A DNA stretch of 64,000 nucleotides from Anaerococcus mediterraneensis (GCF_900128415.1 NZ_LT635772.1:1612001-1676000); one strand, 5' to 3'; counted from the first letter of the stretch, positions 52,817 through 62,737 are shown. Numbers and translations: made by a program. The notes: generated from the letters alone by a model not told the origin.

Positions 52817-53334
52817 TGTATTTTTTCTCCAACACCAATTTTTTTCATATGGCTAATAATAAAATTTGAACTAAGGCCAACGAAAAGACCAGAAAAGGTC
52901 CCTACAAAGACCAATAAAGGAAAATAATAAAACATTTTTATATTTTCCATTATGATAGATGCCACAATTATCTGACCAAGATTGTGAGCAAAAGCTCCAA
53001 TCTCACTAACTCCTATAAAGGAAAATACCCTATCATGAAATTTAAGGGCAATATACATCGCTATAGAAGCAAGTATAGCTCCAGCTGCTGAGTAGAAAAA
53101 CGAAGTTACAGCTCCGGTTATCAAAACCAGCATAAATGATTTCAAAAGTGAAATAGTAAGTGCTGCCCTAAAGCCATATAAATAAAGACTTGCTAGTATT
53201 ATTATATTGGAAAGTCCAAGTTTTGCACCTGGTATCGGTACTGGGACTGGTATTTGCAGTTCTATCAATGATATAACCAAGGCAAGAGCCACTAATAGGC
53301 CCATATTTGTAAGTTTTTTTATCTTTCCTTGCAT
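52813..53334 (-). CDS. Gx transporter family protein (heptaprenyl diphosphate synthase component I-like)
   Basis: A 173-residue membrane protein with 5-6 hydrophobic helices and the signature IPVPVPIPGAKLGLSNIIIL. Members are annotated as component I of heptaprenyl diphosphate synthase or as an ECF-like substrate-binding subunit; I cannot decide between them. It overlaps the NusG-II gene by one base, and the pair is commonly found near Rnf and ApbE genes. Confidence 0.82.
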   Translation of the reverse strand: MQGKIKKLTNMGLLVALALVISLIELQIPVPVPIPGAKLGLSNIIILASLYLYGFRAALTISLLKSFMLVLITGAVTSFFYSAAGAILASIAMYIALKFHDRVFSFIGVSEIGAFAHNLGQIIVASIIMENIKMFYYFPLLVFVGTFSGLFVGLSSNFIISHMKKIGVGEKIQ

Positions 53335-53726
53335 TATCTTACCACCTTGTCTATCTTATCTTCATTATTTTTCTTTTTACTTTCTCCACTTTCAACCTGC
53401 AAAAATAATTTATGAGGCAAACATATTATGGTTTCGCCTTCTTTTTCTATTGGGTGCATGTGTGTACAAATTTGATCAAGGCAGTCTGCCTCTACAATCA
53501 TAGCTTTCTTATCTTTTATGACAATCTTGTTATAATGACCACCATATCTGGCTACATAGGTGTTATCTTCTTCTAGAGGGAGTCTTTCTATGACCTTGCC
53601 ATCCTGTTCTACTATCAAGATATCACCATCATATTTTTGATTTGCTTTATGAATAATAAAATTGATCCCAAGGCTTATGATAAACAAACCAAGAGTCACA
53701 ATTATATCAGCTTTTTTTATCTTCAT
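53334..53726 (-). CDS. NusG domain II-containing protein
   Basis: A 130-residue protein with an N-terminal membrane anchor (IIVTLGLFIISLGINFII) and the small beta domain of the NusG_II/DUF1312 family, including the conserved DCLDQICTHMHPIEKEGETI and ICLPHKLFLQV. The cysteines in CLDQIC and CLPH are typical. Function unknown, but it accompanies Rnf complexes and flavin-transfer genes. A TATAAT box lies at 53775-53770 after the rnf terminator. Confidence 0.82.
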   Translation of the reverse strand: MKIKKADIIVTLGLFIISLGINFIIHKANQKYDGDILIVEQDGKVIERLPLEEDNTYVARYGGHYNKIVIKDKKAMIVEADCLDQICTHMHPIEKEGETIICLPHKLFLQVESGESKKKNNEDKIDKVVR

Positions 53727-53795
53727 ACATACTCCATATTTTTTTATTTTAATTGATAATTATGGATATATTATATACTTTTAGGCAAATAAAAA

Positions 53796-53814
53796 AAGCC
53801 CCCAGTGGGGACTT
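53796..53814 (-). terminator. Terminator of the rnf operon
   Basis: On the minus strand AAGTCCCC and GGGGGCTT form a short GC-rich hairpin with loop ACT followed by TTTTTTT, 9 bases after rnfB. Confidence 0.85.
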
Positions 53815-53822
53815 CTTTATTT

Positions 53823-54623
53823 TTATTCATATATTGTAATACATTTGTTTGGACATTTTTCACAAGCAGTCTTTAATAATTCTAAATCAAATTCCTTGCC
53901 GTGAACTTCTTTAGATAGGAAGTTATCCATTTCAAATGCTTCTGGATAAGTTTTCGCACAGATTGTACAACCTATACAAGAGTTAGAGCAATTTGCTCTA
54001 GCATCTTTGCCCTTGTCATGTGAAGAACAAAGAACAACTTGTTTTTGTGAAAATGGTACAAGTTCGATAATATTTTTTGGACAAACTTCTACGCACTTGC
54101 CACAGGCAACGCACTTATCTCTGTCTACAAGAGCTACACCATCGTGAACATGGATTGCATCAAAAGGACATGCTTTTTCACAGGTACCACAACCGATACA
54201 TCCATAGTTACAAGCTTTTTTACCTCCAAATAAGGCAATCTGTGCTCTACAATCGTCTAGACCTTGGTATTGGTACTTATCAACTGCTGCTTCATTTGTA
54301 CCATTACATTTTACTACTGCTACTTTTCTATCGTCAGCTGCAACTGGCTCAACGCCCATTGCCTCTGCTACTGCTGCTGTTGTATTTGGTCCACCTATAG
54401 CACATCCGTTGACTGGAGCTTCACCCTTGGCTATAGCTGCTGCCAAACCATCACAACCTGGAAAACCACAAGCACCACAGTTAGCACCTGGAAGTGCATC
54501 TCTGACTGCTGCTTCTGTTACGGATTTTTCAACATGAAACTTGCTTGATACAAATCCTAGGGCAACTGCAAAGATAAAGCCCATTATAGCAAGTATTATT
54601 ACTGGTAATAATAAATTTCCCAT
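53823..54623 (-). CDS. rnfB: Rnf electron transport complex subunit B
   Basis: A 266-residue ferredoxin-like subunit with an N-terminal membrane anchor (LLLPVIILAIMGFIFAVALG). The first cluster motif is ANCGACGFPGCDGLAAAI with a later Cys; classical 4Fe-4S motifs are CIGCGTCEKACPF and CVACGKCVEVCPKN. The last two sites are reduced: CIGCTICAKTYP lacks the usual fourth Cys, and the end reads CEKCPNKC. It takes electrons from reduced ferredoxin. Last gene of rnfCDGEAB. Confidence 0.94.
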   Translation of the reverse strand: MGNLLLPVIILAIMGFIFAVALGFVSSKFHVEKSVTEAAVRDALPGANCGACGFPGCDGLAAAIAKGEAPVNGCAIGGPNTTAAVAEAMGVEPVAADDRKVAVVKCNGTNEAAVDKYQYQGLDDCRAQIALFGGKKACNYGCIGCGTCEKACPFDAIHVHDGVALVDRDKCVACGKCVEVCPKNIIELVPFSQKQVVLCSSHDKGKDARANCSNSCIGCTICAKTYPEAFEMDNFLSKEVHGKEFDLELLKTACEKCPNKCITIYE

Positions 54624-54632
54624 TTTTACCTC

Positions 54633-55208
54633 CTATGCTAAACCTGCAAAGCCCATGAAGGCTATAGCCATTAGACCTAGGGTTATTAGGGATATTGGTG
54701 CTCCCTTAAATGCCTTAGGCATATTATTGTATTCGATTTTTTCTCTTAGGTAGGCCAAAATCATAATCGCAATCATAAAACCGATTGATGCTGCAAAAGC
54801 ATATACGGTTGCTTGAAGCAAATTATATGATTTGTCTATTGTTTTGATAGCTACACCCAAAACAACGCAGTTTGTTGTTATAAGTGGTAGGTAAACACCC
54901 AATGCTCCGTATAATGATGGCATTGATTTTTTCATAACTGTTTCTACTGATTGTACTAAGGTTGCTATAACCAAAATGAAAACTACAGTTTGTAAATATT
55001 GTACGTTGAATGCTTCTAGTATGTAGTATTGGATAAACCAAGTTATAATTGTTGCAAGAACTATAACGAATATTACCGCATAACCCATACCTCTAGCTGT
55101 TTCTACCTTGCTTGTTACACCTAGGGTTGGGCATATACCAAGGAATTGTCCTAAAACGTAGTTTGATACAAATATAGTTGCTATTATAATTTTAATTAAT
55201 TCTGCCAT
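54633..55208 (-). CDS. rnfA: Rnf complex subunit A
   Basis: A 191-residue membrane protein with six helices and the pseudo-symmetric cysteine motifs SNYVLGQFLGICPTLGV and TTNCVVLGVA that hold an intramembrane iron-sulfur site together with RnfE. It takes part in ion-coupled electron transfer. It lies 8 bases after rnfE. Confidence 0.95.
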   Translation of the reverse strand: MAELIKIIIATIFVSNYVLGQFLGICPTLGVTSKVETARGMGYAVIFVIVLATIITWFIQYYILEAFNVQYLQTVVFILVIATLVQSVETVMKKSMPSLYGALGVYLPLITTNCVVLGVAIKTIDKSYNLLQATVYAFAASIGFMIAIMILAYLREKIEYNNMPKAFKGAPISLITLGLMAIAFMGFAGLA

Positions 55209-55216
55209 AATAACTC

Positions 55217-55840
55217 CTATTTTCCTTTCTTATCTGCTATTGCATGGTAAGCTGCAAAGATCATACCCAATACAATAAATGATGATGCTGGTTGTTGCAT
55301 AAATCCTATTGTATATTGTTCTGGAATAATACCTACACCAAATAATGATCCAGCTCCTAGTAATTCTCTAAAGAAGGCTAGGATTGAAATAGCTATTGTA
55401 TAACCCAATCCTTGGCTGATACCATCTACTATTGATGGAATAGGACCATTTTGTGATGCAAAACCCTCAGCACGGGCAAGGATTATACAGTTAACTACTA
55501 TAAGTGGTATAAAGATACCCAAACTCTTGTCAAGGGCTGGCGCATAAGCTTTGATCAACATCTGAACTATGGTTACAAATCCTGCTATAACTACTATAAA
55601 TGCTGGGATTCTGATCTCATCTGATATAAAGTTACGAAGTAATGATATAACAAGGTTACTCATCACAAGTACAAATGTAACTGATGCACCCATACCAACA
55701 GCATTTGTCAAAGATGAAGATATGGCAAGGACTGAACACATACCAACCATCTGTACAAGTACAGGGTTGTTTTTTATAATACCATCAGCAAAAATTTTAC
55801 CATAATTTACTTTTGGTTTTGATTTATTTTGTTTTTCCAT
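55217..55840 (-). CDS. rnfE: Rnf complex subunit E
   Basis: A 207-residue membrane protein homologous to RnfA: NNPVLVQMVGMCSVLAISSS and VVNCIILARAEGFASQ supply the partner cysteines. Six membrane helices. Lies between rnfG and rnfA. Confidence 0.95.
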   Translation of the reverse strand: MEKQNKSKPKVNYGKIFADGIIKNNPVLVQMVGMCSVLAISSSLTNAVGMGASVTFVLVMSNLVISLLRNFISDEIRIPAFIVVIAGFVTIVQMLIKAYAPALDKSLGIFIPLIVVNCIILARAEGFASQNGPIPSIVDGISQGLGYTIAISILAFFRELLGAGSLFGVGIIPEQYTIGFMQQPASSFIVLGMIFAAYHAIADKKGK

Positions 55841-55849
55841 TTATATCTC

Positions 55850-56392
55850 CTAATTCAAGCTAGAAAGAACTTCTCTGGCATCATTGATACCCCTTAGGAT
55901 AGTAGTAGTTGAAATTGTAGCACCAGAGATGCCAACTATTTCATTTTCTCCACCAGATGCAGAAGCCTTTACTTCCTTATCCATATTTACTCCAACCATT
56001 CCCTCTTTGAAATAGTCTTGTTCCATTTCAGCACCAAAACCGGCACTTTCAGATTGTTGAAGTGGAGCAAAGCCTGTGATATTGTGGTCAGCATCGACAC
56101 CTATTAAGTATTCGATGGCACCACCGTAACCACCTGGAGATAAGATTTGAAATACATATCCATCACCATTTGCACCACTTGCCTTGTATACTTTTTCTAT
56201 GGTGTCTGGTTTTTCAACATCTACCTCTTCGTAACTATCCGCCTGATAAACTACAGCCAAGGACTCTTGCAATTCTTCTTGCTGACGAGCTTGTATTATA
56301 GGTTGAGTCTTATTATTAGTAAAGGCTAAGGCAAGAGCTGTTACTGATGTGATTAAAAGTAATTTTATACCTAATTTTAAACTATTGTTCAT
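55850..56392 (-). CDS. rnfG: Rnf complex subunit G
   Basis: A 180-residue protein with an N-terminal membrane helix and an extracellular FMN-binding domain. The covalent flavin threonine lies in VGISGATISTTTI (SGAT motif). It overlaps rnfD by 11 bases. Flavinylation would need ApbE, not seen in this window. Confidence 0.94.
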   Translation of the reverse strand: MNNSLKLGIKLLLITSVTALALAFTNNKTQPIIQARQQEELQESLAVVYQADSYEEVDVEKPDTIEKVYKASGANGDGYVFQILSPGGYGGAIEYLIGVDADHNITGFAPLQQSESAGFGAEMEQDYFKEGMVGVNMDKEVKASASGGENEIVGISGATISTTTILRGINDAREVLSSLN

Positions 56393-57374
56393 TTTTAGCT
56401 CCTTTTTTTACCTTTGGTTTTCCAAAAATTCTTGCTCTTGTGTGTTCTTCAATCACTGGTACAAGAAGGTTCATCAAAAGTATTGAATAAGAAACACCTT
56501 CTGGATATCCACCCTTGACTCTTATAATAGCTGTGAGCAAACCACAACCACATGCAAAAACATATTGACCTTTTATAGTCATTGGAGCTGTTGTGTAGTC
56601 TGTAGCCATAAAGAATGCTCCAAGGATTAGACCACCTGACAAAATATTTCTTAGTAGGTAATCAGCGCTAACTTCAACTTTAAAGATAGCACCAAATATA
56701 GCTAAAAATACAACTGTAGCTACTATATATGTACCTGGAATTCTAATATGAATTACTTTTCTAATAAGTAGGTAGCAAGCACCTATTAATAAGGCTAGTG
56801 TACTAATTTCACCTATACAACCTGGTATATTACCTAGGAAAAGATCCATCATATTGTATGTTTCTGGACTAGATAGTGGGGTTGCTTGGGTAACCATTGA
56901 TACATCGCTTACTGTTTTAAGTGTAGCAACTCTATTTGCTGGAACAAATTTTGTCATTGTATCTGACCAAGAAGCCATCAAAAATGCTCTCGCTGCAAGT
57001 GCTGGGTTTACTATGTTTTGACCTATACCACCAAAAAACATTTTACAAACTATAATAGCAAACATAGCTCCAATTACCAATTGCCATACTGGCAAAGTAA
57101 ATGGTACGTTATATGCCAAGAGTAAACCTGTAACAACAGCAGATAAGTCTTTGACTGTATTTTCTTTCTTTACTGCTTTGTTAAAAACTGTTTCAGCTAA
57201 TACACAAGTGATTACAGAAGCAAGTATCAAAACTAGGGCCCTATAACCAAAGAAGTAAACACCAACAAGTCCAGCTGGGATTAGTGCTATAATTACATCA
57301 AGCATATCCTTGCTAACTGTTCTTTTGCTCCTAACATGTGGAGAAGCTGTTACCAATAATTGTTTATTTTCCAT
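56382..57374 (-). CDS. rnfD: Rnf complex subunit D
   Basis: A 330-residue polytopic membrane protein (NQR2/RnfD family) with about nine helices. Likely flavinylation threonine in VTQATPLSSP. Other conserved parts: FFGGIGQNIVNPALAARAFL, MATDYTTAPMTIKGQYVF and RVKGGYPEGVSYSILLMNLL. It binds covalent FMN and riboflavin and forms part of the ion path. Confidence 0.95.
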   Translation of the reverse strand: MENKQLLVTASPHVRSKRTVSKDMLDVIIALIPAGLVGVYFFGYRALVLILASVITCVLAETVFNKAVKKENTVKDLSAVVTGLLLAYNVPFTLPVWQLVIGAMFAIIVCKMFFGGIGQNIVNPALAARAFLMASWSDTMTKFVPANRVATLKTVSDVSMVTQATPLSSPETYNMMDLFLGNIPGCIGEISTLALLIGACYLLIRKVIHIRIPGTYIVATVVFLAIFGAIFKVEVSADYLLRNILSGGLILGAFFMATDYTTAPMTIKGQYVFACGCGLLTAIIRVKGGYPEGVSYSILLMNLLVPVIEEHTRARIFGKPKVKKGAKNEQ

Positions 57375-57383
57375 AATCTCCTC

Positions 57384-58712
57384 CTATTTTCCTGCCTGTC
57401 TTATTTGTCTTTTCGCAAACTTTATAGCCTCTACTAGTGGTCTATTTGATGGACAAACAAATGAGCATGACCCACACTCTATACAGTCAAGAGCTCCTTC
57501 ATTGTCTGCTTTTTCAAACCTACCTTCAAGAGCAAATTTATGTATATAGTTTGGTAATAAGAATACTGGGCAAGCGCTTACGCATCTACCACATCTGATA
57601 CATGGATAAGGATCATCTATAAATGCATCTTCACTGTCAAATACTAATACACAGTTGCTTGATTTTTCTATAGGTTTTGTTAGGTCAGGTTGGGCAATAC
57701 CACACATTGGACCGCCGTTTATAACCTTAGCTATCTCTTCTGCTCCACCGGCTTCTTCGATAAGGTCTCCAAAAGTTATACCTATCCTTACCCTCATATT
57801 TGTAGGATTTTTGACCGTTTTACCAGTAACTGTCACTATTCTTTCGTATAGTGGTTTGTCCATATATAGGGCTTCATAAATAGCATTGACTGTAGAAATA
57901 TTTGATACTATAGCTCCTACATCCATTGGCAATCCACCAGATGGTACTTCCCTGTCTAGGATTGCATTTATAAGTCTTTTTTCATCACCTTGTGGATATT
58001 TTGTTTTCATGCTAACAACTTTGATATTTGCACCAAAATTATTTTCTTTTGCAAAATCTGCCAAGGCTTGGGTCATAGTTTTGTAAGCTTCTGGCTTATT
58101 GTCTTCTATAGCTATCACACCATCTTTGGCATCAACTGCCTTTAGGGCTTGGATAAGTCCCTTGATTATGTGCAATGGATAGTTTTTCATTATGTAGTCA
58201 TCACATGTTATGTAAGGCTCGCACTCAGCTCCATTGACAATTACAGTATCTACTGGTTTGTTAGGCGAATATTTTATATGGGCTGGAAATGCTGCACCAC
58301 CCATACCTACGATTCCTGCTTCTCTAATTTTAGCAACGATTTCTTCCTTGTTAAGATCTACACTTTCTTTTTCTGTATAGGTCTTTTCTTGGTCAAAACC
58401 TTCAGTATCGATGACTACTGCTTGGGCGTTTTTGCCTGAAGCTGTTTGTATATCGATAATGTCTTTTACAGTTCCTGCTACTGAGGAATGTATGTTTGCT
58501 GAGAAGTTGCCGACTGCTTGACCGATCATATCACCAACAGCGACTTCATCTTTCTTCTTTACGATACATTTGCTAGGTGCCCCTATATGTTGGGTTAATG
58601 GAATAGTTACTAGCTTTGGAATAGCTGCTATATGCAAGCTGCTATTTTCAGAAAGCTCTTTGTATTCTTCCATAACAACACCGTGGGCAAATGTCACAGT
58701 ATTAGCTGCCAT
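57384..58712 (-). CDS. rnfC: Rnf complex subunit C
   Basis: A 442-residue peripheral subunit with the NADH/FMN fold (GIVGMGGAAFPAHIKYSP, VNGAECEPYITCDDYIM) and two 4Fe-4S motifs, CIRCGRCVSACPVF and CIECGSCSFVCPSN. It passes electrons from the ferredoxin side to NAD+. The start is ATG at 58712 after AAGGAG; the longer frame from 58742 lacks a site. First gene of the rnf operon. Confidence 0.95.
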   Translation of the reverse strand: MAANTVTFAHGVVMEEYKELSENSSLHIAAIPKLVTIPLTQHIGAPSKCIVKKKDEVAVGDMIGQAVGNFSANIHSSVAGTVKDIIDIQTASGKNAQAVVIDTEGFDQEKTYTEKESVDLNKEEIVAKIREAGIVGMGGAAFPAHIKYSPNKPVDTVIVNGAECEPYITCDDYIMKNYPLHIIKGLIQALKAVDAKDGVIAIEDNKPEAYKTMTQALADFAKENNFGANIKVVSMKTKYPQGDEKRLINAILDREVPSGGLPMDVGAIVSNISTVNAIYEALYMDKPLYERIVTVTGKTVKNPTNMRVRIGITFGDLIEEAGGAEEIAKVINGGPMCGIAQPDLTKPIEKSSNCVLVFDSEDAFIDDPYPCIRCGRCVSACPVFLLPNYIHKFALEGRFEKADNEGALDCIECGSCSFVCPSNRPLVEAIKFAKRQIRQAGK

Positions 58713-58753
58713 AAAACTCTCCTTTTTAAAATATTTCATCATTTGATACTTCT

Positions 58754-58782
58754 ATTATAAATTATTTTGCAAAATTTCTCAA
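58754..58782 (-). promoter_or_regulatory. Promoter of the rnf operon
   Basis: TTGAGA (58782-58777), 17-base spacer, TATAAT (58759-58754), about 40 bases before rnfC. Confidence 0.7.
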
Positions 58783-58785
58783 TAC

Positions 58786-59442
58786 CTATCTGATATTTGT
58801 TGAAATATCTTCAATAAATCTCATAAAATTGTCAAATGATAATTGCTTTAGATCAGACAATTGCTTCTTGCTTGGCAATCCATTTTTGTAGAATTTTTTA
58901 TATACATCATAATTTGCATCAATCCTTATGACATATTGCCTTGTTTCCTTAAAAGGTATGTCCAAGACATTTGGATTTACAGGATCGATTGTCCCATCTT
59001 TGATCCACTTATCTACATTGCCAACCCCACCATTGTAGGCTGCAAGAGCCAAATCTCTATTATTATAATACCTATACAAGTAGTCATAATATGCGACTCC
59101 TAGGTCTAGGTTATAATCAACATCACTTAGTTTGTCTGGGAAAAACTCCATATTTGTAAGCTCAGCTGCATGAGAAGCTGTTTCATCCAATAGCTGCATC
59201 AAACCCTTGGCATTTTTGTCAGATTGGGCATCTTTTTGAAAATCAGATTCTACTTTTATTATTGATGCTGTGAGCAATGGATCTATATTATATTTTTCAG
59301 AATATTTATAAATTTCATCTTGGTAGGAAATTTTTGTCCTGGATGTTTGGTAGGCAATCGCCCCATAGGCCACCGCTAAAAGTAGTATTATGGCTAGGAG
59401 TATAAAACCTATAGCCTTACCAATTCCTTTTATCACTTTCAT
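58786..59442 (-). CDS. Lytic transglycosylase (Slt-type)
   Basis: A 218-residue protein with an N-terminal membrane helix (IGFILLAIILLLAVAYGAIA) and an extracellular lysozyme-like domain: IDPLLTASIIKVESDFQ with the catalytic glutamate, AKGLMQLLDETA, and LALAAYNGGVGNVDKWI. It cleaves peptidoglycan glycan strands. It overlaps coaE by 4 bases; polA, coaE and this gene form one operon, a common clostridial order. Confidence 0.9.
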   Translation of the reverse strand: MKVIKGIGKAIGFILLAIILLLAVAYGAIAYQTSRTKISYQDEIYKYSEKYNIDPLLTASIIKVESDFQKDAQSDKNAKGLMQLLDETASHAAELTNMEFFPDKLSDVDYNLDLGVAYYDYLYRYYNNRDLALAAYNGGVGNVDKWIKDGTIDPVNPNVLDIPFKETRQYVIRIDANYDVYKKFYKNGLPSKKQLSDLKQLSFDNFMRFIEDISTNIR

Positions 59443-60032
59443 AAAATCTTCTCCGCTTTTAAAATTGTTTTGATATTTTTCTTCAAATCCACAAGTGTCT
59501 CATTATTTTTTATAATAATCTCATCTGTATCCCTTTCGTCTACAAGGTCTTCCTGCTTATTTATTTTTTCTATAGCATAGGAATGGTCTATATCATCCCT
59601 AGATGCAAGTCTTTGGGCCTGGATATGTTTGTCACTTTCGACAAAAATAACCTTGTCAGCCCTAAACCTGATTGGCATCTGATAGTATAGGGGGATTTCT
59701 ATAAAGACATAGGGATCTTTGGTTTTTTCTATCTCATTTTCTATGGTTTTTATAATATTTGGGTGGGTGATTTTATTTAATTTATCCATAAGTTTTGGAT
59801 CAGAAAAAATCAATTTGGCCAAGACTTTTTTATCTAAAATATCCCCATGAAAAACCTGGCTAAAGTCTGGATCATTTTTTATTGCATTAAAATTGTCTCC
59901 ACCCTTTTCTAGGAGTTTTTTGTTTACCTTATCAGAATCTATGACCTTAAAACCCAGATCTCTAATGATCTGACTGACAGTAGACTTGCCAGATCCTATA
60001 CTGCCAGTTATCACTATCCTACTTGGATTCAT
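59439..60032 (-). CDS. coaE: Dephospho-CoA kinase
   Basis: A 197-residue P-loop kinase for the last step of coenzyme A synthesis. Walker A ITGSIGSGKSTVSQII, then DSDKVNKKLL, and ASRDDIDHSYAIEKI in the lid. The start is taken at ATG 60032 (MNPSRIVITG), 9 bases after GGAG within the polA end; ATG codons at 60047 and 60053 are alternatives. It overlaps polA by 14 bases. Confidence 0.93.
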   Translation of the reverse strand: MNPSRIVITGSIGSGKSTVSQIIRDLGFKVIDSDKVNKKLLEKGGDNFNAIKNDPDFSQVFHGDILDKKVLAKLIFSDPKLMDKLNKITHPNIIKTIENEIEKTKDPYVFIEIPLYYQMPIRFRADKVIFVESDKHIQAQRLASRDDIDHSYAIEKINKQEDLVDERDTDEIIIKNNETLVDLKKNIKTILKAEKIL

Positions 60033-62658
60033 ACATGCTATCTCCATAATCAATATCTACTAAAAGATCTACCTTTAGGCTTGCCGCTGACTCCATGCAG
60101 TCTTTTAAAATCTCCATAGCTTTTTTTCTGTCATCCTTGCCTGCTTCTAGGATGATCTCATCATGGATTTGTAAAATTATCCTAGCATCAAGTTTTTCTT
60201 CCCTTAGCTTTTCGTAAGTTTTTATCATGGCAATTTTTATAATATCAGCTGCAGTACCTTGGATAGGTGTATTTAATGCCACCCTTTCACCAAAACTTCT
60301 AACATTAAAATTTTTCGAATTTATCTCTGGTATATACCTTCTTCTTTTGAACAAACTTTCTATATAACCTTGTTTTTTGGCAAGTTTTACCACATCGTCC
60401 ATGTATTTTTTGATCTGTGGGTAGGATTTTTTATAATTGTCTATATAGTCCTTGGCTTGTTTTCTAGGTATATTTAGGTTTTGTGACAAACCGTAGTCGC
60501 TTATGCCATAAATTATCCCAAAATTAACTGCTTTAGCCTCTGATCTTTGGAGTTTTGTGACCTCATCTAGGGGAGTTTTGAAAACTTCTGATGCAGTTTG
60601 GCTGTGGATGTCAATCCCGTGGTTGAAGGCATCTTGCATATTTTTATCATCAGATAGGCTTGCCAAAATCCTTAGCTCAATCTGTGAGTAGTCAGCATCT
60701 ATTAAAATCTTGCCCTGGTCAGCTTTGAAGGCCTTTCTGATAAGTCTGCCCTCATCGGTTTTTATAGGCAAGTTTTGTAGGTTAGGCTCCTGGCTAGAAA
60801 GCCTACCTGTTGATGCAATATTTTGTCTAAATGTAGATCTGATCCTGCCATCATCATCAATTGCATTTTCTAATCCCTCAATATATGTCGAACGAAGTTT
60901 GTAAACTTCCCTATATCTTTCGATTTTTTCTATTATAGGGTGCTTGTCCCTGAGCTTGTCCAAAACTTGTTGGTTAGTAGAAAATCCCGTTTTAGTTTTT
61001 TTGATAACAGGTAATTCTAGGTCCTTAAACAAAACCTCTCCCAATTGTTTTGGAGAATTTATATTAAATTCAGATCCAGCTAGTTCATAAATTTCCTTGC
61101 TAATTTCTTCTATTTGCTTATCAAGGTCTGCTTTTAATTCCTCTAAAACATCCCTATCTGTAGAAAAACCTACAATTTCCATAGAGGCCAAGACCCTGGT
61201 GAGTTTCTTTTCTATTTCTTCATAGAGATTTAGCATTTCGTATTCCGCTAATTGTTTTTCGACCTTTTCCAAACTATCTTCGATAGCATTGATATTGGCA
61301 GATATAAAGGCTGCCAAATCTTTTTGGTCAATATCCTCATAATTTTTTGTCTTTGCGCCCTTGCCAATGATAGATTCTTCATTATCAACCTCATAGGTCA
61401 GATATGATTGACTTAGGGTTTTGATATCATAAGATGACCTTGAAGGATCTATGAGATAATGCATAAGCATGACATCATCATAGTTTTCCTCTAAGTCAAT
61501 TCCAAGCTTATTTAGTAGGACCATATCAGCCTTTATATCAAAACTTACTTTTTTTATGGTTGGGTCTTCAAAAATCTTTTTAAAATCTTTTATGAAATCA
61601 TTATTAGGGTCTAATATATAAACTTCAGTATCTTTTGTCTTTATTCCAAGCTTAAAAATCTCTGAATGTATATAATTATCCCCATTATAAATAGATTTGA
61701 AGAAAAAGACCTTATTTTTTTCTATAGATTTTATGAGATCATCATATGAACCATCAGTTTTATAGGAAAAATCTTTTACTTCTTGTTTAGTTCCCTCACC
61801 GTCGATTTCTTCTAGAAATTTATTAAAATTGTACTTGGAGAATTTTTCCTTGAGTCCATCATAATCTACCTCACCAATGGCCAAATCATCATAGTCAAAC
61901 TCTACTGGTGCATTGGTGACAATAGTACCTATTTTTTTTGACATGTAGGCTACAGTTTCACCATTTTCTAGGTTCTCTTTTGTTTTTTTGCCAGAAATCT
62001 CATCAAGGTTTTCATAAAGACCCTCAATAGATCCGTACTTTTGGATAAAGTCTAGGGCTCTTTTTTCGCCAATACCATCAACTCCTGGTATATTGTCTGA
62101 CTTATCCCCCATAAGGCCCTTGACGTCTATAAGCTGTTTTGGACTTATCCCGTATTCTTCTTTTATTTTTTCAACAGTATATTCTACAGTATCGGAAACA
62201 CCTTTTTTGGTCAGATATACAACCACATTATCATCTACAAGCTGGAGGTAGTCCCTATCTCCAGTTATAAGTACAGCCTTATCTCCCTTTTCTTGGGCCA
62301 TCTGGGCGTAGGTACCTACTATATCATCAGCTTCAAAACCATCTAGGTCTGTATGCTTGATCCCCATAGAATCCAAAATATCTTTTAAAATCCCAAATTG
62401 GTAGGAAAGCTCATTTGGAGTCTTGTCCCTATTGGCCTTGTAGTCCTTGAAATGTTCATTTCTAAAAGTCTTTGATGACCTATCAAAGGCCACTAAAACA
62501 TAATCTGGTTTATATTTATCAAAGGCATTTTTGTACATGGTCAAAAAACCATATACGCCATTTGTCATCACTCCGTCATTGTTGGTCAAATTTGGAAGGG
62601 CAAAAAAGGCCCTAAAAATCAAAGATGATCCATCAATCAACATTACAGTTTTGCTCAT
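60019..62658 (-). CDS. polA: DNA polymerase I
   Basis: An 879-residue repair polymerase. The 5' nuclease domain is intact (MLIDGSSLIFRAFFALPN, DGFEADDIVGTYA, ITGDRDYLQLVD). The middle 3'-5' exonuclease-like domain lacks the DxE metal motif, so proofreading is probably lost, as in Bacillus stearothermophilus Pol I. The polymerase domain has DADYSQIELRILASLSDD, RSEAKAVNFGIIYGIS and LQIHDEIILEAG. AAGGAG precedes the start. Confidence 0.96.
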   Translation of the reverse strand: MSKTVMLIDGSSLIFRAFFALPNLTNNDGVMTNGVYGFLTMYKNAFDKYKPDYVLVAFDRSSKTFRNEHFKDYKANRDKTPNELSYQFGILKDILDSMGIKHTDLDGFEADDIVGTYAQMAQEKGDKAVLITGDRDYLQLVDDNVVVYLTKKGVSDTVEYTVEKIKEEYGISPKQLIDVKGLMGDKSDNIPGVDGIGEKRALDFIQKYGSIEGLYENLDEISGKKTKENLENGETVAYMSKKIGTIVTNAPVEFDYDDLAIGEVDYDGLKEKFSKYNFNKFLEEIDGEGTKQEVKDFSYKTDGSYDDLIKSIEKNKVFFFKSIYNGDNYIHSEIFKLGIKTKDTEVYILDPNNDFIKDFKKIFEDPTIKKVSFDIKADMVLLNKLGIDLEENYDDVMLMHYLIDPSRSSYDIKTLSQSYLTYEVDNEESIIGKGAKTKNYEDIDQKDLAAFISANINAIEDSLEKVEKQLAEYEMLNLYEEIEKKLTRVLASMEIVGFSTDRDVLEELKADLDKQIEEISKEIYELAGSEFNINSPKQLGEVLFKDLELPVIKKTKTGFSTNQQVLDKLRDKHPIIEKIERYREVYKLRSTYIEGLENAIDDDGRIRSTFRQNIASTGRLSSQEPNLQNLPIKTDEGRLIRKAFKADQGKILIDADYSQIELRILASLSDDKNMQDAFNHGIDIHSQTASEVFKTPLDEVTKLQRSEAKAVNFGIIYGISDYGLSQNLNIPRKQAKDYIDNYKKSYPQIKKYMDDVVKLAKKQGYIESLFKRRRYIPEINSKNFNVRSFGERVALNTPIQGTAADIIKIAMIKTYEKLREEKLDARIILQIHDEIILEAGKDDRKKAMEILKDCMESAASLKVDLLVDIDYGDSMYESK

Positions 62659-62737
62659 CGTTTCTCCTTAAATTAATCAAATATCATAGATATCCTATCT
62701 TATAGTATAACGTATTTCACGAAATTTTTAAAGAAAA

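Noticed and set aside
54264..54548. Cysteine-rich plus-strand frame (about 94 residues) opposite rnfB
   Set aside because: The cysteines come from the reverse complement of Ala and Thr codons in rnfB; it is a shadow.
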